DNA of 64,000 nucleotides from Fimbriimonadaceae bacterium (GCA_019638795.1 JAHBTB010000004.1:124001-188000), one strand, 5' to 3'. Shown: positions 25,054-33,779, counted from the first letter of the stretch. Numbers and translations: made by a program. Notes: generated by a model not told the origin, from the sequence alone.

Positions 25054-27414
25054 TTATACCCCTTGGGGCGTGAAGGCCCGGGCAACCGCTTCGGCGTCCG
25101 CGCCTTCCACGTAAAACGCGGCGGTGCCGCTTCCGGCCCATTGGCCGACCCGGGCGGCGAGGACGTTCCAGCCCTGCCGGGAGATCGTGCGGCAGACGCG
25201 GTAGGGCATACCGCGGCCGCGAGGAGCGCGCACCTCGATGATGCCCGGTGAGGAGTCCACGTAAGAGACAGTCAAGAATTCTTGGCGACGCTCGGGGTCC
25301 TTTCCCCGGCCGCGCAAGACTTCTTCCGGAGACTTGGCCCCCGACAACACTGCGTTCAAGGCGGCCTGCACAGAGGCGGCGACATGGCGCCCGACCGCCC
25401 GGCCGCCCGAACTGACGGTGAACATATCGACCGCCGTCGGTGGGACGACGGAAGTTGTGGAAGCTCGCAATCCCACCAGGCTCAGGTCGAAGGCATAAAG
25501 GACGGCAAGGATGGCCTGGAGGAGCCCGGGCCGGTCGGCACAGACCACCGAGACGTCGGTGACGCCAAGGTCGACCAGATCGTCCCACAAGACCTGAGGT
25601 TCGCCGCCCGCACTGGCCTCGGCGGCCCAGAAGTGTTGGTTCACCATCGCGGGGGCCGTGCTCAAGACATAGTGCGGCGGCAGGCTGTCGAGAAACGCGG
25701 CCAATCGTTCACGGGGGACTTCTTCTGCTTGGAGGTGCCGAAGGATCCGGCGCCGGGCGGCGGTCTCGTCGGGCCGGACTCCCGACTCGGCGGCCAGGGC
25801 TTGGGCCGTCCGGGCATGGAGTTCGAGCAGGAACGTTTCCTGCACCGGCGACCAAAGGCTCTCGTTGACCGACGCCATATCGACGAAGGTCAAGAGGGTC
25901 AGGCAGTCGAGCCGTTCGCGGTCGCCTACGACCTTGGCGAACTCCAATGCGGTGTCCGGATGCATGACGTCGCGCAAGCGGATGAACCGGCTCATCGTCA
26001 GGTGCTCTTGGACAAGCCAGGCGACCAAGTCAGTGATGCGCGGCTCCAACGACCACCGCGCGCCGACGGCCCGGGCCACTTCGGCCCCGACCAGGCTGTG
26101 CGGACGGCTGGGGTCGGCCTTGCCCACGTCATGAAGGAGGATGGCGAGGTGAAGCGGCCCGTCCTCGTCGATCCCCGCCTTGATGATGCCAAGAGGGGAG
26201 TCGGGCGGAGTGGCTTCCAGGCGGCGGAGAGCACGCAAAGTGTGCTCGAAGACGGTGTACTGGTGGCTCGGGTCGTCCGGCGCCATGGTCCGGCATGCCG
26301 TCAACTCGGGCAACAGTATCTGGAGGAGGCCGGCCCGGTCCAAGTTCCGGACCGTCGCCTCACCACCGGAGACGGCGGCGAGCGCCTCGGGCCCGGCGCC
26401 GGGCTCGGCCGCCGTCGTGAGTTCAGAGACCGTCAAGCCGAGTTTGGTCGCCAAGTGCAGTCCAAACGCCGCTTTGCCCGCCGAGGAACCGGGGACGACT
26501 TTGGCCTCGCCCCTCACCGCGACGACCGCGTCGTTAAGGCGGTACCGCTCCTCAAGCAACCGGTCGAGGGTGGTCAAGTAGGTCTGGTGGTTGGCCACCA
26601 TCGCCTCGGCCAATGACGAAGCGAACTCGCGGGGAGGCACACCCGTCCTTTCCGCGACGTCGCCCGCCCGGACGCGGGTGAACGCGTCGAAGAGTCGGCC
26701 CGTGGCCAAGTGGAGGAGGATGCGGGCACGGAGGACGGCGGCGTAGCTTTCGGTCGGCGGAGCCTGACGTTCGCCGAGCGCGACGGCGATCCAGTTGGCG
26801 GTCAAGAAGCTCCGTAGCCCGCCGGCCCCGAACTTGAGGTCTGGCTCGACGACCAAGGGGGTCTCGTGGGTCTTGGCCATGTCGCGGCGCCGCTCACGGA
26901 TCTTGCTCAAGATGAAGTCGGCCGTGGGTAGACCTCGGTAGACGGCGGCAAGCAGGGATTCCAGGGCCTCCGGGCTCCCCGCGACGAGCCGCCCGTCGAA
27001 AATGCCGCTCAGGATCGTCGCGTCATATCCGGGCACGTCGGAGACAAGCCGGTACGAGTAGCCGACTTTGAGGCCAAGACCCTGGTGGATGGCGTCCGAA
27101 GTCGTCCGGAAGAGCCACCGGACCGCCTCGGACAACTCCGGGCTGCCTTCTTCCAGAGGTACCAAAGCGAGGTCGATGTCGCTGAAGGGACACAACTCGG
27201 TCCGGCCGTACCCTCCCGTCGCGACCAAGGCGAGGGGTGGCAGGTCGGGGTGGGACTCTTGCATGAAGCCGAAGAGCTTCGCCAGGAGGTTGTCGGCCAC
27301 CGACGTGTGGCGACGGCACCAAGCGAGGGAATCAGGGACGTCCCCCGCCGATTCAAAGAGCCGTGTCCGCGCTTCGCGGGCGATGGCGACGGCTTCTTCG
27401 ATGCGGCGCTCCAT
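25054..27414 (-). CDS. glnD: [Protein-PII] uridylyltransferase / uridylyl-removing enzyme
   Basis: A 786-residue nitrogen sensor. The nucleotidyltransferase domain has ATGGYGRTELCPFSDIDLAL (about 63-82); a GlnD-type helical region follows; the HD hydrolase domain has LHLAILLHDVGKADPSRPHS; and two C-terminal ACT domains are seen (VSVVCADRPGLLQAILAVL and GIIEVRAPRGRGMPYRVCRT). It uridylylates and deuridylylates PII according to glutamine. The start is taken at ATG 27414; a TTG at 27429 is in frame. Its place downstream of an ECF sigma operon and upstream of TrkA-type genes is unusual. No PII gene is in the window. Confidence 0.94.
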   Translation of the reverse strand: MERRIEEAVAIAREARTRLFESAGDVPDSLAWCRRHTSVADNLLAKLFGFMQESHPDLPPLALVATGGYGRTELCPFSDIDLALVPLEEGSPELSEAVRWLFRTTSDAIHQGLGLKVGYSYRLVSDVPGYDATILSGIFDGRLVAGSPEALESLLAAVYRGLPTADFILSKIRERRRDMAKTHETPLVVEPDLKFGAGGLRSFLTANWIAVALGERQAPPTESYAAVLRARILLHLATGRLFDAFTRVRAGDVAERTGVPPREFASSLAEAMVANHQTYLTTLDRLLEERYRLNDAVVAVRGEAKVVPGSSAGKAAFGLHLATKLGLTVSELTTAAEPGAGPEALAAVSGGEATVRNLDRAGLLQILLPELTACRTMAPDDPSHQYTVFEHTLRALRRLEATPPDSPLGIIKAGIDEDGPLHLAILLHDVGKADPSRPHSLVGAEVARAVGARWSLEPRITDLVAWLVQEHLTMSRFIRLRDVMHPDTALEFAKVVGDRERLDCLTLLTFVDMASVNESLWSPVQETFLLELHARTAQALAAESGVRPDETAARRRILRHLQAEEVPRERLAAFLDSLPPHYVLSTAPAMVNQHFWAAEASAGGEPQVLWDDLVDLGVTDVSVVCADRPGLLQAILAVLYAFDLSLVGLRASTTSVVPPTAVDMFTVSSGGRAVGRHVAASVQAALNAVLSGAKSPEEVLRGRGKDPERRQEFLTVSYVDSSPGIIEVRAPRGRGMPYRVCRTISRQGWNVLAARVGQWAGSGTAAFYVEGADAEAVARAFTPQGV

Positions 27415-27468
27415 GGGTACCAGGCCCAAGGGTGGACCAACCGGCCCACGTTTGTCCAGTCGGCCAAC

Positions 27469-28848
27469 CTAGTCGAGGACCGTCCCTGACTGGATGACAT
27501 GCCGTAACCGGGTGTCCCACGCCAATCCGACGGGAGTCAGGACCACGGCGAAGACCAACCCGGCGACAAGGGAAGTGAGCCCAAACCGGCCAAGCGCCCG
27601 GGCCCCGACCAGGGCCGGAGCCCGTCGCCGGACAAACGCGAAGACCTGGGCTGCCACGAGGACGAGTGAGAGCCAGAAGAGGGCGGTCCCCCGGGCGACA
27701 CCCATGATGACCTCTGCGTCGTTGACAAGTGCTGTCTGGTCGTGCAGAGACGGGAGGCCGGGGTCGGCAAGCCCGACGAGGAGGCTGACCGAGGCGACGA
27801 AGAGGACGGCCAAGACCGTCACGACGCCGGGGAACAGGCGTCCCAGTTCGGCAGGTTCGCCACGCCATATCCGGTCTCGGACGACTCCGAAGCCACCCCA
27901 AACGACCGCTGCCCACAGGGAAGGGAACACCAACCTGGTCGCCGCGAAGACTGCCACCGCCAGGCATCCCCCGATCACCGCACACCAAGGCAGGGCAAAG
28001 ACGGCCCGGGCACGTCCCGAGGCAGCCAGGAGACTTCCCACGCCGAAGAGTAGGGCTCCGGCCACGCCCGCGACCAACGCTCCGCCCGCCAGCCGTCCGG
28101 CCAAGAGCGCCTCCAGAGCAAACCTCTCCTGCCTGCGGCTGCTCAAGTCGGAGTCGGCCAAAGCTTCGGACAGCACCCGGTACTGACCTGCGGAGAGTTG
28201 CGTCCGGGCCGTGTCGAGAACCTGCGGCGCTTTGCCGTGCCGCAGGGCCGCCTCCATACCCTCTCTGAAGGCCGCTTTGGCGGCGTAACGCTCACTGGCC
28301 CGCCAGCCGGTCACCCCGATCTGGACGGTCTCCCATCTCGCCCCGTCCTCGCCCGGTTTGTCCAGTGACAGCCGGTTGACGTAGCCCAAGAATGCCTGGG
28401 CGAACCCAGGACCAAGGGCAGCGTCACGGCGGTAGAGGTCCCAGGCCGAGTCGTCTCCGGAGGCGGGGGGCGGGGCCACGTCGTCCCATTTGGACCGTGT
28501 GGAGGCTTCGTGCCATGCCCTTTCGGCGGCCTCCTGGTTGTCTAGCCGGTCTTGCGACCAGGCCTCCAGCACCGGCCAAACCGCGTTTTGGCGTTCGACA
28601 TCTCCCATCCTTTGAGCGGCCTCGGCGATCGTCAGCAGGTCGTCGGTGGACCGCTGACCCGGTGCAAACGCCTTCTCGTAGATGAAGAGGCGCTGTTGTG
28701 CCTCACCACTCGGCAGAGCTCCTGCCAGGACACTTGAGGGCCGGGGCATCAAGGGCCGCAAGAGAAAGGGCCTTGTCGCCGGATGCAGGTTCAGCACGGC
28801 CAGCGCACCCGCCAAGGCGCCGACCAACGCCTGCTGGGGACGGTTCAT
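27469..28848 (-). CDS. Unknown polytopic membrane protein
   Basis: A 459-residue protein. It begins with a hydrophobic stretch (ALVGALAGALAVLNL), has a soluble helical region to about 265 with TPR-like character (LLTIAEAAQRMGDVERQNAVWPVLEAWSQ), then about six hydrophobic helices (GGALVAGVAGALLFGVGSLL onward). No known domain recognised. It overlaps the anti-sigma candidate by four bases (ATGA) and therefore belongs to the sigma operon. It could be a sensor or a target of that system, but no motif supports either. Confidence 0.8.
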   Translation of the reverse strand: MNRPQQALVGALAGALAVLNLHPATRPFLLRPLMPRPSSVLAGALPSGEAQQRLFIYEKAFAPGQRSTDDLLTIAEAAQRMGDVERQNAVWPVLEAWSQDRLDNQEAAERAWHEASTRSKWDDVAPPPASGDDSAWDLYRRDAALGPGFAQAFLGYVNRLSLDKPGEDGARWETVQIGVTGWRASERYAAKAAFREGMEAALRHGKAPQVLDTARTQLSAGQYRVLSEALADSDLSSRRQERFALEALLAGRLAGGALVAGVAGALLFGVGSLLAASGRARAVFALPWCAVIGGCLAVAVFAATRLVFPSLWAAVVWGGFGVVRDRIWRGEPAELGRLFPGVVTVLAVLFVASVSLLVGLADPGLPSLHDQTALVNDAEVIMGVARGTALFWLSLVLVAAQVFAFVRRRAPALVGARALGRFGLTSLVAGLVFAVVLTPVGLAWDTRLRHVIQSGTVLD

Positions 28849-29180
28849 CGACCGGCGGCGAAGGTCTGGGATTCCGAAGGCGAGGCGGTGGACGGAACGG
28901 CGACGAGTTGCAGGAACGTCATCAGGGCCAAGGCAGCCAAGGTCGCCGCCAAGATGCCTGGGACCCAGTGGGAAAACTTTCGGTGGCTTGCCGCCAAGCG
29001 GTGCCGCCGGAGGACGGCGGCGTCAAAATCGGCCGACACCTCGACCTCATCGACGGCGGCCATGCGTAAGGCCCCCATCGCCTGGTCCATCGTCACCTCC
29101 GGGCTGTCCGCCGAGTCGGCCCTTGCCGACGCAAAGGTCTGTTCGAAGTTCAACGCCCCCCCCTGGTCGCCTGGCACCAC
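28845..29180 (-). CDS. Small single-pass membrane protein, candidate anti-sigma factor
   Basis: A 111-residue protein with an acidic cytoplasmic N-terminus (about 1-70) and one membrane helix (WVPGILAATLAALALMTFLQLV, 72-93), followed by a short outside tail. It lies directly downstream of the ECF sigma gene with an overlap, the standard position for anti-sigma factors, but no ZAS zinc motif (HxxxCxxC) is visible. The ATG at 29180 overlaps the sigma gene by 31 bases; a TTG at 29153 forms a TTGA overlap with the sigma stop and has a G-rich run just upstream, so it is a good alternative (102 residues). Function is inferred from position and topology only. Confidence 0.7.
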   Translation of the reverse strand: MVPGDQGGALNFEQTFASARADSADSPEVTMDQAMGALRMAAVDEVEVSADFDAAVLRRHRLAASHRKFSHWVPGILAATLAALALMTFLQLVAVPSTASPSESQTFAAGR

Positions 29181-29710
29181 AAGACCCGGAACCGTTCTCG
29201 GGCGGTGTGGAGGCGAGACCGCACTGTGCCGACCGGAACCCCCATGGCCTCGGCGACCTCGTCGTAACTCAGCTGCTCCATCTCGCGCAAGACAAGGGTC
29301 GTGCGGAGGTCGGCCGGGAGCCGGTCGAGGAGACGCTCGACAAGGACCCGGGTCTCGATGTTCTCGGCGGGTCCCTCAGCGGCACATTCAAACTCGACCG
29401 TGTCCGCCCTCCGGCTGCGGAGCTTGTCCATGCACATCCGTACGCAAATCCGGTACAGATAGCCACTGAAGGCGCTGTCGTCGCGCAGCCGGTGGAGTTC
29501 GCGAAAGGCCTTGAGGAAGGCTTCTTGGGCGACGTCCTCGGCCTCGTGCGAGTCGCGCAACACGTTGGCAGCGACACGGATGATGCGCTTCCGATGGCGG
29601 GCGACGATCGAGTCCATGGCCCGCTCATCGCCCTGACGGCACCGGGCCAACCACGCGGCCTCGTCGGACCGAAGGTCTGCTCGGCTTTCCAGCGTCTGCG
29701 TCTCGGGCAT
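29150..29710 (-). CDS. ECF RNA polymerase sigma factor (RpoE-like)
   Basis: A 186-residue sigma-70 family factor with regions 2 and 4 only. Region 2: MDSIVARHRKRIIRVAANVL, then SHEAEDVAQEAFLKAFRELH and SAFSGYLYRICVRMCMDKLRS. Region 4: RLLDRLPADLRTTLVLREME, LSYDEVAEAMGVPVGTVRSRLHTARERFR. The start at ATG 29710 is preferred over ATG 29728 because a putative ECF promoter at 29739-29767 would start transcription only a few bases upstream of the latter. It heads the operon with the small membrane protein, a membrane protein and glnD. Confidence 0.93.
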   Translation of the reverse strand: MPETQTLESRADLRSDEAAWLARCRQGDERAMDSIVARHRKRIIRVAANVLRDSHEAEDVAQEAFLKAFRELHRLRDDSAFSGYLYRICVRMCMDKLRSRRADTVEFECAAEGPAENIETRVLVERLLDRLPADLRTTLVLREMEQLSYDEVAEAMGVPVGTVRSRLHTARERFRVLWCQATRGGR

Positions 29711-29738
29711 GGTCACGCTCGACAGCATGATACACCCG

Positions 29739-29767
29739 TAAGACTGTTTTGGGACGCGAGAAAGTTC
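29739..29767 (-). promoter_or_regulatory. Putative ECF-type promoter of the sigma operon
   Basis: On the minus strand GAACTT (29762-29767) and GTCTTA (29739-29744) are separated by 17 bases. This resembles the ECF/sigma-E class consensus (GGAACTT, then a GTC/TCTGA-like -10 element). It is about 30 bases upstream of the ATG at 29710 and suggests autoregulation. The match is imperfect at the -10. Confidence 0.45.
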
Positions 29768-29796
29768 GGGCCGGTAGACTCGTCTCTTCGATACGG

Positions 29797-31368
29797 ATGC
29801 TCTTTCCAACAACTCTGCCGGCTGAGGTGTGGACCGCCGTCGCCGCGCGGGCGTCCGTGGCCAGACAGGATCCCGTGCGCCAGAGCGTGGCCCTGCCTGG
29901 AGAAATGACCGTCGAGTTCGACAGTTCCAGTCGGGACGAAAAGGACGGGACGGTCCGGATGAAGGGAAACGTCGTCGCCCGCTACGACCTGACGACAGTC
30001 CGGTGCGATGAAATGGTCCTTACGCCAGGCGAGCACAAGGGCAGGGTCGTCGGCGAAGCAAAGCTCGACGACCCCGAGGGCAACGTCGCTTGCCGTGACC
30101 TAGAGTTCAACTGGAAGGACAAGACCGGTTCAGCGCAAGCGGTCACCTTAATAGCCGGGGGAGTCCGGATCGCCGCAGACTCGTTGACGATCACTCCCAA
30201 GAAGTGGGTCATCAGGAAAGCAGTCGGCACGGTCAGCCGGCTCAAGCACCCGCCCTATCGGTTTTGGGCCGAAACCGTGGATCTGGTGCCAGGCGACCAG
30301 GGGACGGCCCACCGGGTCTTCCTTGAGTTCTTCGGCAAGAAGTTCGGGCCCCTCGCCAACGTCGACTTCAACCTCGACCGTCGTGTCACCGGGTTCAAAA
30401 TGCCCAACCTCACCAACAAACGGGGAGCAGGGTTTGGTGTCGCTTGGGACAGTTCGGTGCTCCTGACCGACAAGTCATCGCTGGGCGCGACGATCAACAT
30501 GTTCCCCCGGTTGAGCCCGGAGTATCTCTTTCAGTACAGCTACAGCCCCCTTGACCCCAACTCCTCACCGTTCAGCATTGCGCCCCGAAGCGAGCTGACC
30601 GAGTACTTCGGTGACGGCTGGTTCGACTCGATCGTCATCAAGACGCCCGAAGAAGAGACCGAGACCATCGGCCAGCAAAGGAAGGCGGTGGGCGTGTCAG
30701 TCCGGGTCAACCAAGACACCTTCGCCCGCAATCCCGACGCGCTGAACGTCACGCAACCGCTGGACCTCGCGGTGGAGGCAGGAGGCACGCACCGAGGTTG
30801 GGGCTATCTGGGAACGGGCCACCTGCAAAGGGTCAGGGAAGACCGGGAAGACCCGTGGGTGGACCGGCTTGTCTTCCAGGGGACACTGAAACCACCGAGC
30901 CTGCAACTGGGCCGCCTCAGCTTCAGCTCGCGGCTCGATGCCGTCACGACGACGAGCAACCGAGGTCTGTTCGCCTTTGGTCGCGTCGAAACCGGCCTCG
31001 TCTACTCGCCCCTAGAGGGCGTCAACATCGGCGCAGGCGTCGGCTTTGGGGCGTCGGCGGGCGAGCCCGACTTTGCCTTTGACCGCGTGCCCTACGATAA
31101 ATCATTGTTGGGCCGCGTCGATTACCGACGCGGCCCGTTCACCGTCCGCTTCCTGTGGAAGTGGGACCTGGAGACCAGGCGGCTTTATGACCGAGAGTAC
31201 GAGTTGGCCCTAGTGGCCGACGGGTTCGAGCCGTTCATCACGTCCCGGAGTTTCCCGTCGGACTTCCGGGTCGGTGTCCGGTTCCGCCTCGACGCCTTGA
31301 CCGACCACCTGAGCAAGCGGCAAGTGAAGCGTCGGGACTCGGACACGCCCGAGACACAAGTCCGCTAA
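29797..31368 (+). CDS. LptD/OstA-like outer-membrane protein
   Basis: A 523-residue protein. Residues about 35-140 have the OstA/LptA jellyroll repeat pattern (GTVRMKGNVVARYDLTTVRCDEMVLTP..., AKLDDPEGNVACRDLEFNW...), with later parts rich in alternating amphipathic strands typical of an outer-membrane barrel (FLYQYSY-like, TINMFPRLSPEYLF, YRRGPFTVRFLWKWDLE). This fits the LPS-transport protein LptD, though it is shorter than E. coli LptD (784). The start ATG 29797 gives only a poor signal peptide, so the true start may differ. It is divergent from the sigma operon. The gene implies an outer membrane; actual LPS transport is inferred. Confidence 0.75.
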   Translation: MLFPTTLPAEVWTAVAARASVARQDPVRQSVALPGEMTVEFDSSSRDEKDGTVRMKGNVVARYDLTTVRCDEMVLTPGEHKGRVVGEAKLDDPEGNVACRDLEFNWKDKTGSAQAVTLIAGGVRIAADSLTITPKKWVIRKAVGTVSRLKHPPYRFWAETVDLVPGDQGTAHRVFLEFFGKKFGPLANVDFNLDRRVTGFKMPNLTNKRGAGFGVAWDSSVLLTDKSSLGATINMFPRLSPEYLFQYSYSPLDPNSSPFSIAPRSELTEYFGDGWFDSIVIKTPEEETETIGQQRKAVGVSVRVNQDTFARNPDALNVTQPLDLAVEAGGTHRGWGYLGTGHLQRVREDREDPWVDRLVFQGTLKPPSLQLGRLSFSSRLDAVTTTSNRGLFAFGRVETGLVYSPLEGVNIGAGVGFGASAGEPDFAFDRVPYDKSLLGRVDYRRGPFTVRFLWKWDLETRRLYDREYELALVADGFEPFITSRSFPSDFRVGVRFRLDALTDHLSKRQVKRRDSDTPETQVR

Positions 31369-31580
31369 GCAGCCCGTTCGTCGAGTTCGTCTCGGAAGCT
31401 GAAGCCAAAGACCCGGTCGAGCCGCACCTCACCGACATCGGTGATCATGCATGGCCCGTACAGCGGCACAAAGCCGACGTCGAATACCTCGGCGGTCTTG
31501 GTGTATTCCTTGCCGCTGCGGTCGGTGAACGTGATGTCGACGATGTGGCCGATGAGGGTCTTGGCTTCCGAAATCAACAT
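31365..31580 (-). CDS. Small conserved-looking protein of unknown function
   Basis: A 71-residue protein, MLISEAKTLIGHIVDITFTD then RSGKEYTKTAEVFDVGFVPL and YGPCMITDVGEVRLDRV. The alternating strand pattern suggests a small beta-barrel (SH3/Sm-like) fold, but I do not recognise the family. It converges with the LptD-like gene and overlaps its stop by four bases. Codon and residue composition look coding, and its ATG is followed by a long frame with no internal stop. Confidence 0.7.
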   Translation of the reverse strand: MLISEAKTLIGHIVDITFTDRSGKEYTKTAEVFDVGFVPLYGPCMITDVGEVRLDRVFGFSFRDELDERAA

Positions 31581-31732
31581 GGATTTGTCTTCCTATCCGA
31601 AGTACAGCCCGGGCCCCGTCGCCCCAGCCGCAAGGGGGTTGTTCCGCGCCCATTGGCCCGCCGCCACAGTAAGGATGACGGAACGTCCTGATCCTCGTCG
31701 GAACACGAGTGGTGGGTGTATGATCCGGGGGT

Positions 31733-33625
31733 ATGGCGTACCGTGTCTCGTTCGAGGTGTGCCGCGATTTTCCGCGGTCCTCGAGCCTTGAGTGGATGCT
31801 CGCCAACGGCCGCGGCGGCTTCTCCATGGGGACGGTCTCCGGGGCGAACACGCGCCGCTACCACGGCCACCTTGTCGCCGCGGTCAGCCCCCCGGCCCAG
31901 CGGATGGTCTTGCTGGACAACATCGAGGCCTATGTCACCCACCGGGGCGAGTCCGTGGGCATCTCGACCAACCAATATGTGGGGGCGGTCCACCCCTTGG
32001 GCTACCAAAAGCTCGCGTCATTCGAAGCCGGCGCGTCTGTACGCTGGGAATGGGACTTGGACGGCCAACGCTTCCGCAAGACATTGGTCAGCCACCCCGG
32101 CGTGGACGCCTGCACCGTCGTCTACGAGAACCTCGGCCCCGAGACCGTCCAGCTGACCCTTCGCCCGCTTGTCTGCCACAAGTTCTATCACGACAACTTC
32201 CGTGTCGCAGACTTCTACCCCGAGTTCATGGTCTTTCCTGACGAGCGGACGGTCCTCTCCCACCAGGGAGTCGTCCTCAGCCTGGAACACCCGGGCGCAG
32301 AACGCACCCCGACCACGGGCTGGTACTACCGCTTTGAGCACATCCGGGAGCACGAGCGGGGACTCGACGGTATCGACGACTTGTTCTGCCCCTGCGAGCT
32401 CCGCTATGTCCTGCCCGTCGGAGAAAAGGCGGTCCTTGTCGCCGCGACCGAAGAAGGAGTCGCGCCACTTGAGCCCCTATGCGTCCCAGATAGCCCACGT
32501 ACCGTCAGGGAGCAGTTGGAAGACTCAGCACACCTCTTCACGGTCCGGACGGCAGACCGGTCGAGCGTGATCGCGGGTTACCCATGGTTCACCGACTGGG
32601 GCCGTGACACGATGATCGCCCTCCCCGGACTCTGCTTGACCACAGGCCGATTTGAAGAGGCGCGCAACATCCTTGCCAGCTATGCCAGCCAGATGCGCCA
32701 AGGGCTCGTCCCGAACCGGTTCGTCGAGATGGGTGAGACGCCGGAATACAACACCGTCGACGCGACTTTGTGGTTCGCAAACGCGATCTATTTGACTTTG
32801 TCGGCGGAGTGGGACGACGGGTTCGCCGCCCAGGCTTCGGCATGGCTCCGAGAGATCCTTGCCTGGCACCAGAAGGGCACGAGGTACGGAATCGCCGTCG
32901 ACCCCGCCGACGGGTTGGTCACCCAGGGTGAACCGGGAGTGCAACTGACCTGGATGGACGCGAAGGTCAAAGACTGGGTGGTGACGCCACGCCACGGTAA
33001 GCCCGTCGAGATCAACGGCCTGTGGATCAACTTTCTCCGCGGGTCTGCTTGGGTCATGTCACGCTTGGGCCAAGACGCGGCTCCCTTCGAGGACGCGGCA
33101 AGCCTTGCCGAAGCTAACTTCGAAGCCAAGTTTTGGCACGAGGGCCGCGGTCACTACCTCGACACCGTCGACCCGGCCGACGCTAGCTTGAGGCCCAACC
33201 AGGTGATAGCGATGGCGTTGCCGTTCTCACCGTGCTCGCGCGAGAAAGCGGCGGCCGCGCTCAAAATCTGCCGGGAGCAACTCCTGGTGCCCATGGGTCT
33301 GCGCACCCTTGGACCCGGTGAACCGGGATACGTGGCCCGCTATGAAGGGCCAATGGCCCAGCGTGACGCCGCTTACCACCAGGGCACGGCTTGGCCGTGG
33401 TTGCTGGGAAGCTACGCCACCGCGACGATCAAGTGGACCGGCGACCGGGAGCACGCTCAAGCCGCATTGGCCCAGGTCGCGGGCATGCTGGAGGAATACG
33501 GCCTAGGCGGCGTCGCCGAGGTCTACGACGGGGACGCCCCGCACCGCCCTGGTGGATGCCCTTGGCAGGCCTGGAGCACGGCGGAAATCCTGCGGGCGGC
33601 GGCCCAAGACGACCTTTGGCCATGA
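31733..33625 (+). CDS. Glycogen debranching enzyme (amylo-alpha-1,6-glucosidase type)
   Basis: A 630-residue protein with the N-terminal GDE_N domain (SLEWMLANGRGGFSMGTVSGANTRRYHGHL, about 18-47, read here in two parts) and a C-terminal (alpha/alpha)6 catalytic domain: YPWFTDWGRDTMIALPGL (about 284-301), NTVDATLWFANAIYL, and KFWHEGRGHYLDTVD. The final segment AYHQGTAWPWLLGSYA and PGGCPWQAWSTAEILRA is typical of GH133-type debranching enzymes of archaea and bacteria. It probably hydrolyses 1,6-branches of glycogen in the cytoplasm. No signal peptide. Length is standard (about 620-700). Confidence 0.94.
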   Translation: MAYRVSFEVCRDFPRSSSLEWMLANGRGGFSMGTVSGANTRRYHGHLVAAVSPPAQRMVLLDNIEAYVTHRGESVGISTNQYVGAVHPLGYQKLASFEAGASVRWEWDLDGQRFRKTLVSHPGVDACTVVYENLGPETVQLTLRPLVCHKFYHDNFRVADFYPEFMVFPDERTVLSHQGVVLSLEHPGAERTPTTGWYYRFEHIREHERGLDGIDDLFCPCELRYVLPVGEKAVLVAATEEGVAPLEPLCVPDSPRTVREQLEDSAHLFTVRTADRSSVIAGYPWFTDWGRDTMIALPGLCLTTGRFEEARNILASYASQMRQGLVPNRFVEMGETPEYNTVDATLWFANAIYLTLSAEWDDGFAAQASAWLREILAWHQKGTRYGIAVDPADGLVTQGEPGVQLTWMDAKVKDWVVTPRHGKPVEINGLWINFLRGSAWVMSRLGQDAAPFEDAASLAEANFEAKFWHEGRGHYLDTVDPADASLRPNQVIAMALPFSPCSREKAAAALKICREQLLVPMGLRTLGPGEPGYVARYEGPMAQRDAAYHQGTAWPWLLGSYATATIKWTGDREHAQAALAQVAGMLEEYGLGGVAEVYDGDAPHRPGGCPWQAWSTAEILRAAAQDDLWP

Positions 33626-33747
33626 GATTGGTTTTCTTGGAACTCTCGGCGGGGGTGTCCGCGTAGTGGTAGGTGGCTGTACCGTGAAGCGGCTCCGATT
33701 GACGAGGGCTGATGGCGGTAACGACAAGCACAGTTCAACACTCCACA
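33626..33747 (+). other. Non-coding stretch before a strong terminator (possible 3'UTR or small RNA)
   Basis: About 120 bases between the debranching-enzyme stop and a canonical terminator. It has no convincing gene and does not fold as a tRNA in my reading. It could be the 3' untranslated region of the debranching enzyme or an independent small RNA; there is no recognised RNA family. The following 33780-33852 contains an AAAGGAG (33826-33832) about 20 bases before dnaE. Confidence 0.3.
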
Positions 33748-33779
33748 CCGGCGGGGTCTCTCGCCGGGTTTTTTCTTTT
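33748..33779 (+). terminator. Rho-independent terminator upstream of dnaE
   Basis: CCGGCG (33748-33753) and CGCCGG (33762-33767) form a stem over an eight-base loop, directly followed by a T-rich run (33769-33779). It is the clearest intrinsic terminator in the window, and separates the debranching enzyme from dnaE. Confidence 0.8.

Noticed and set aside
33622-33666. 14-codon frame overlapping the debranching enzyme stop in ATGA
   Set aside because: Too short, no conserved feature, and the start overlap can occur by chance.
33626-33747. Possible tRNA before dnaE (AGTTCAACACT resembles a T-loop)
   Set aside because: The flanking bases do not form a T-stem or acceptor stem.
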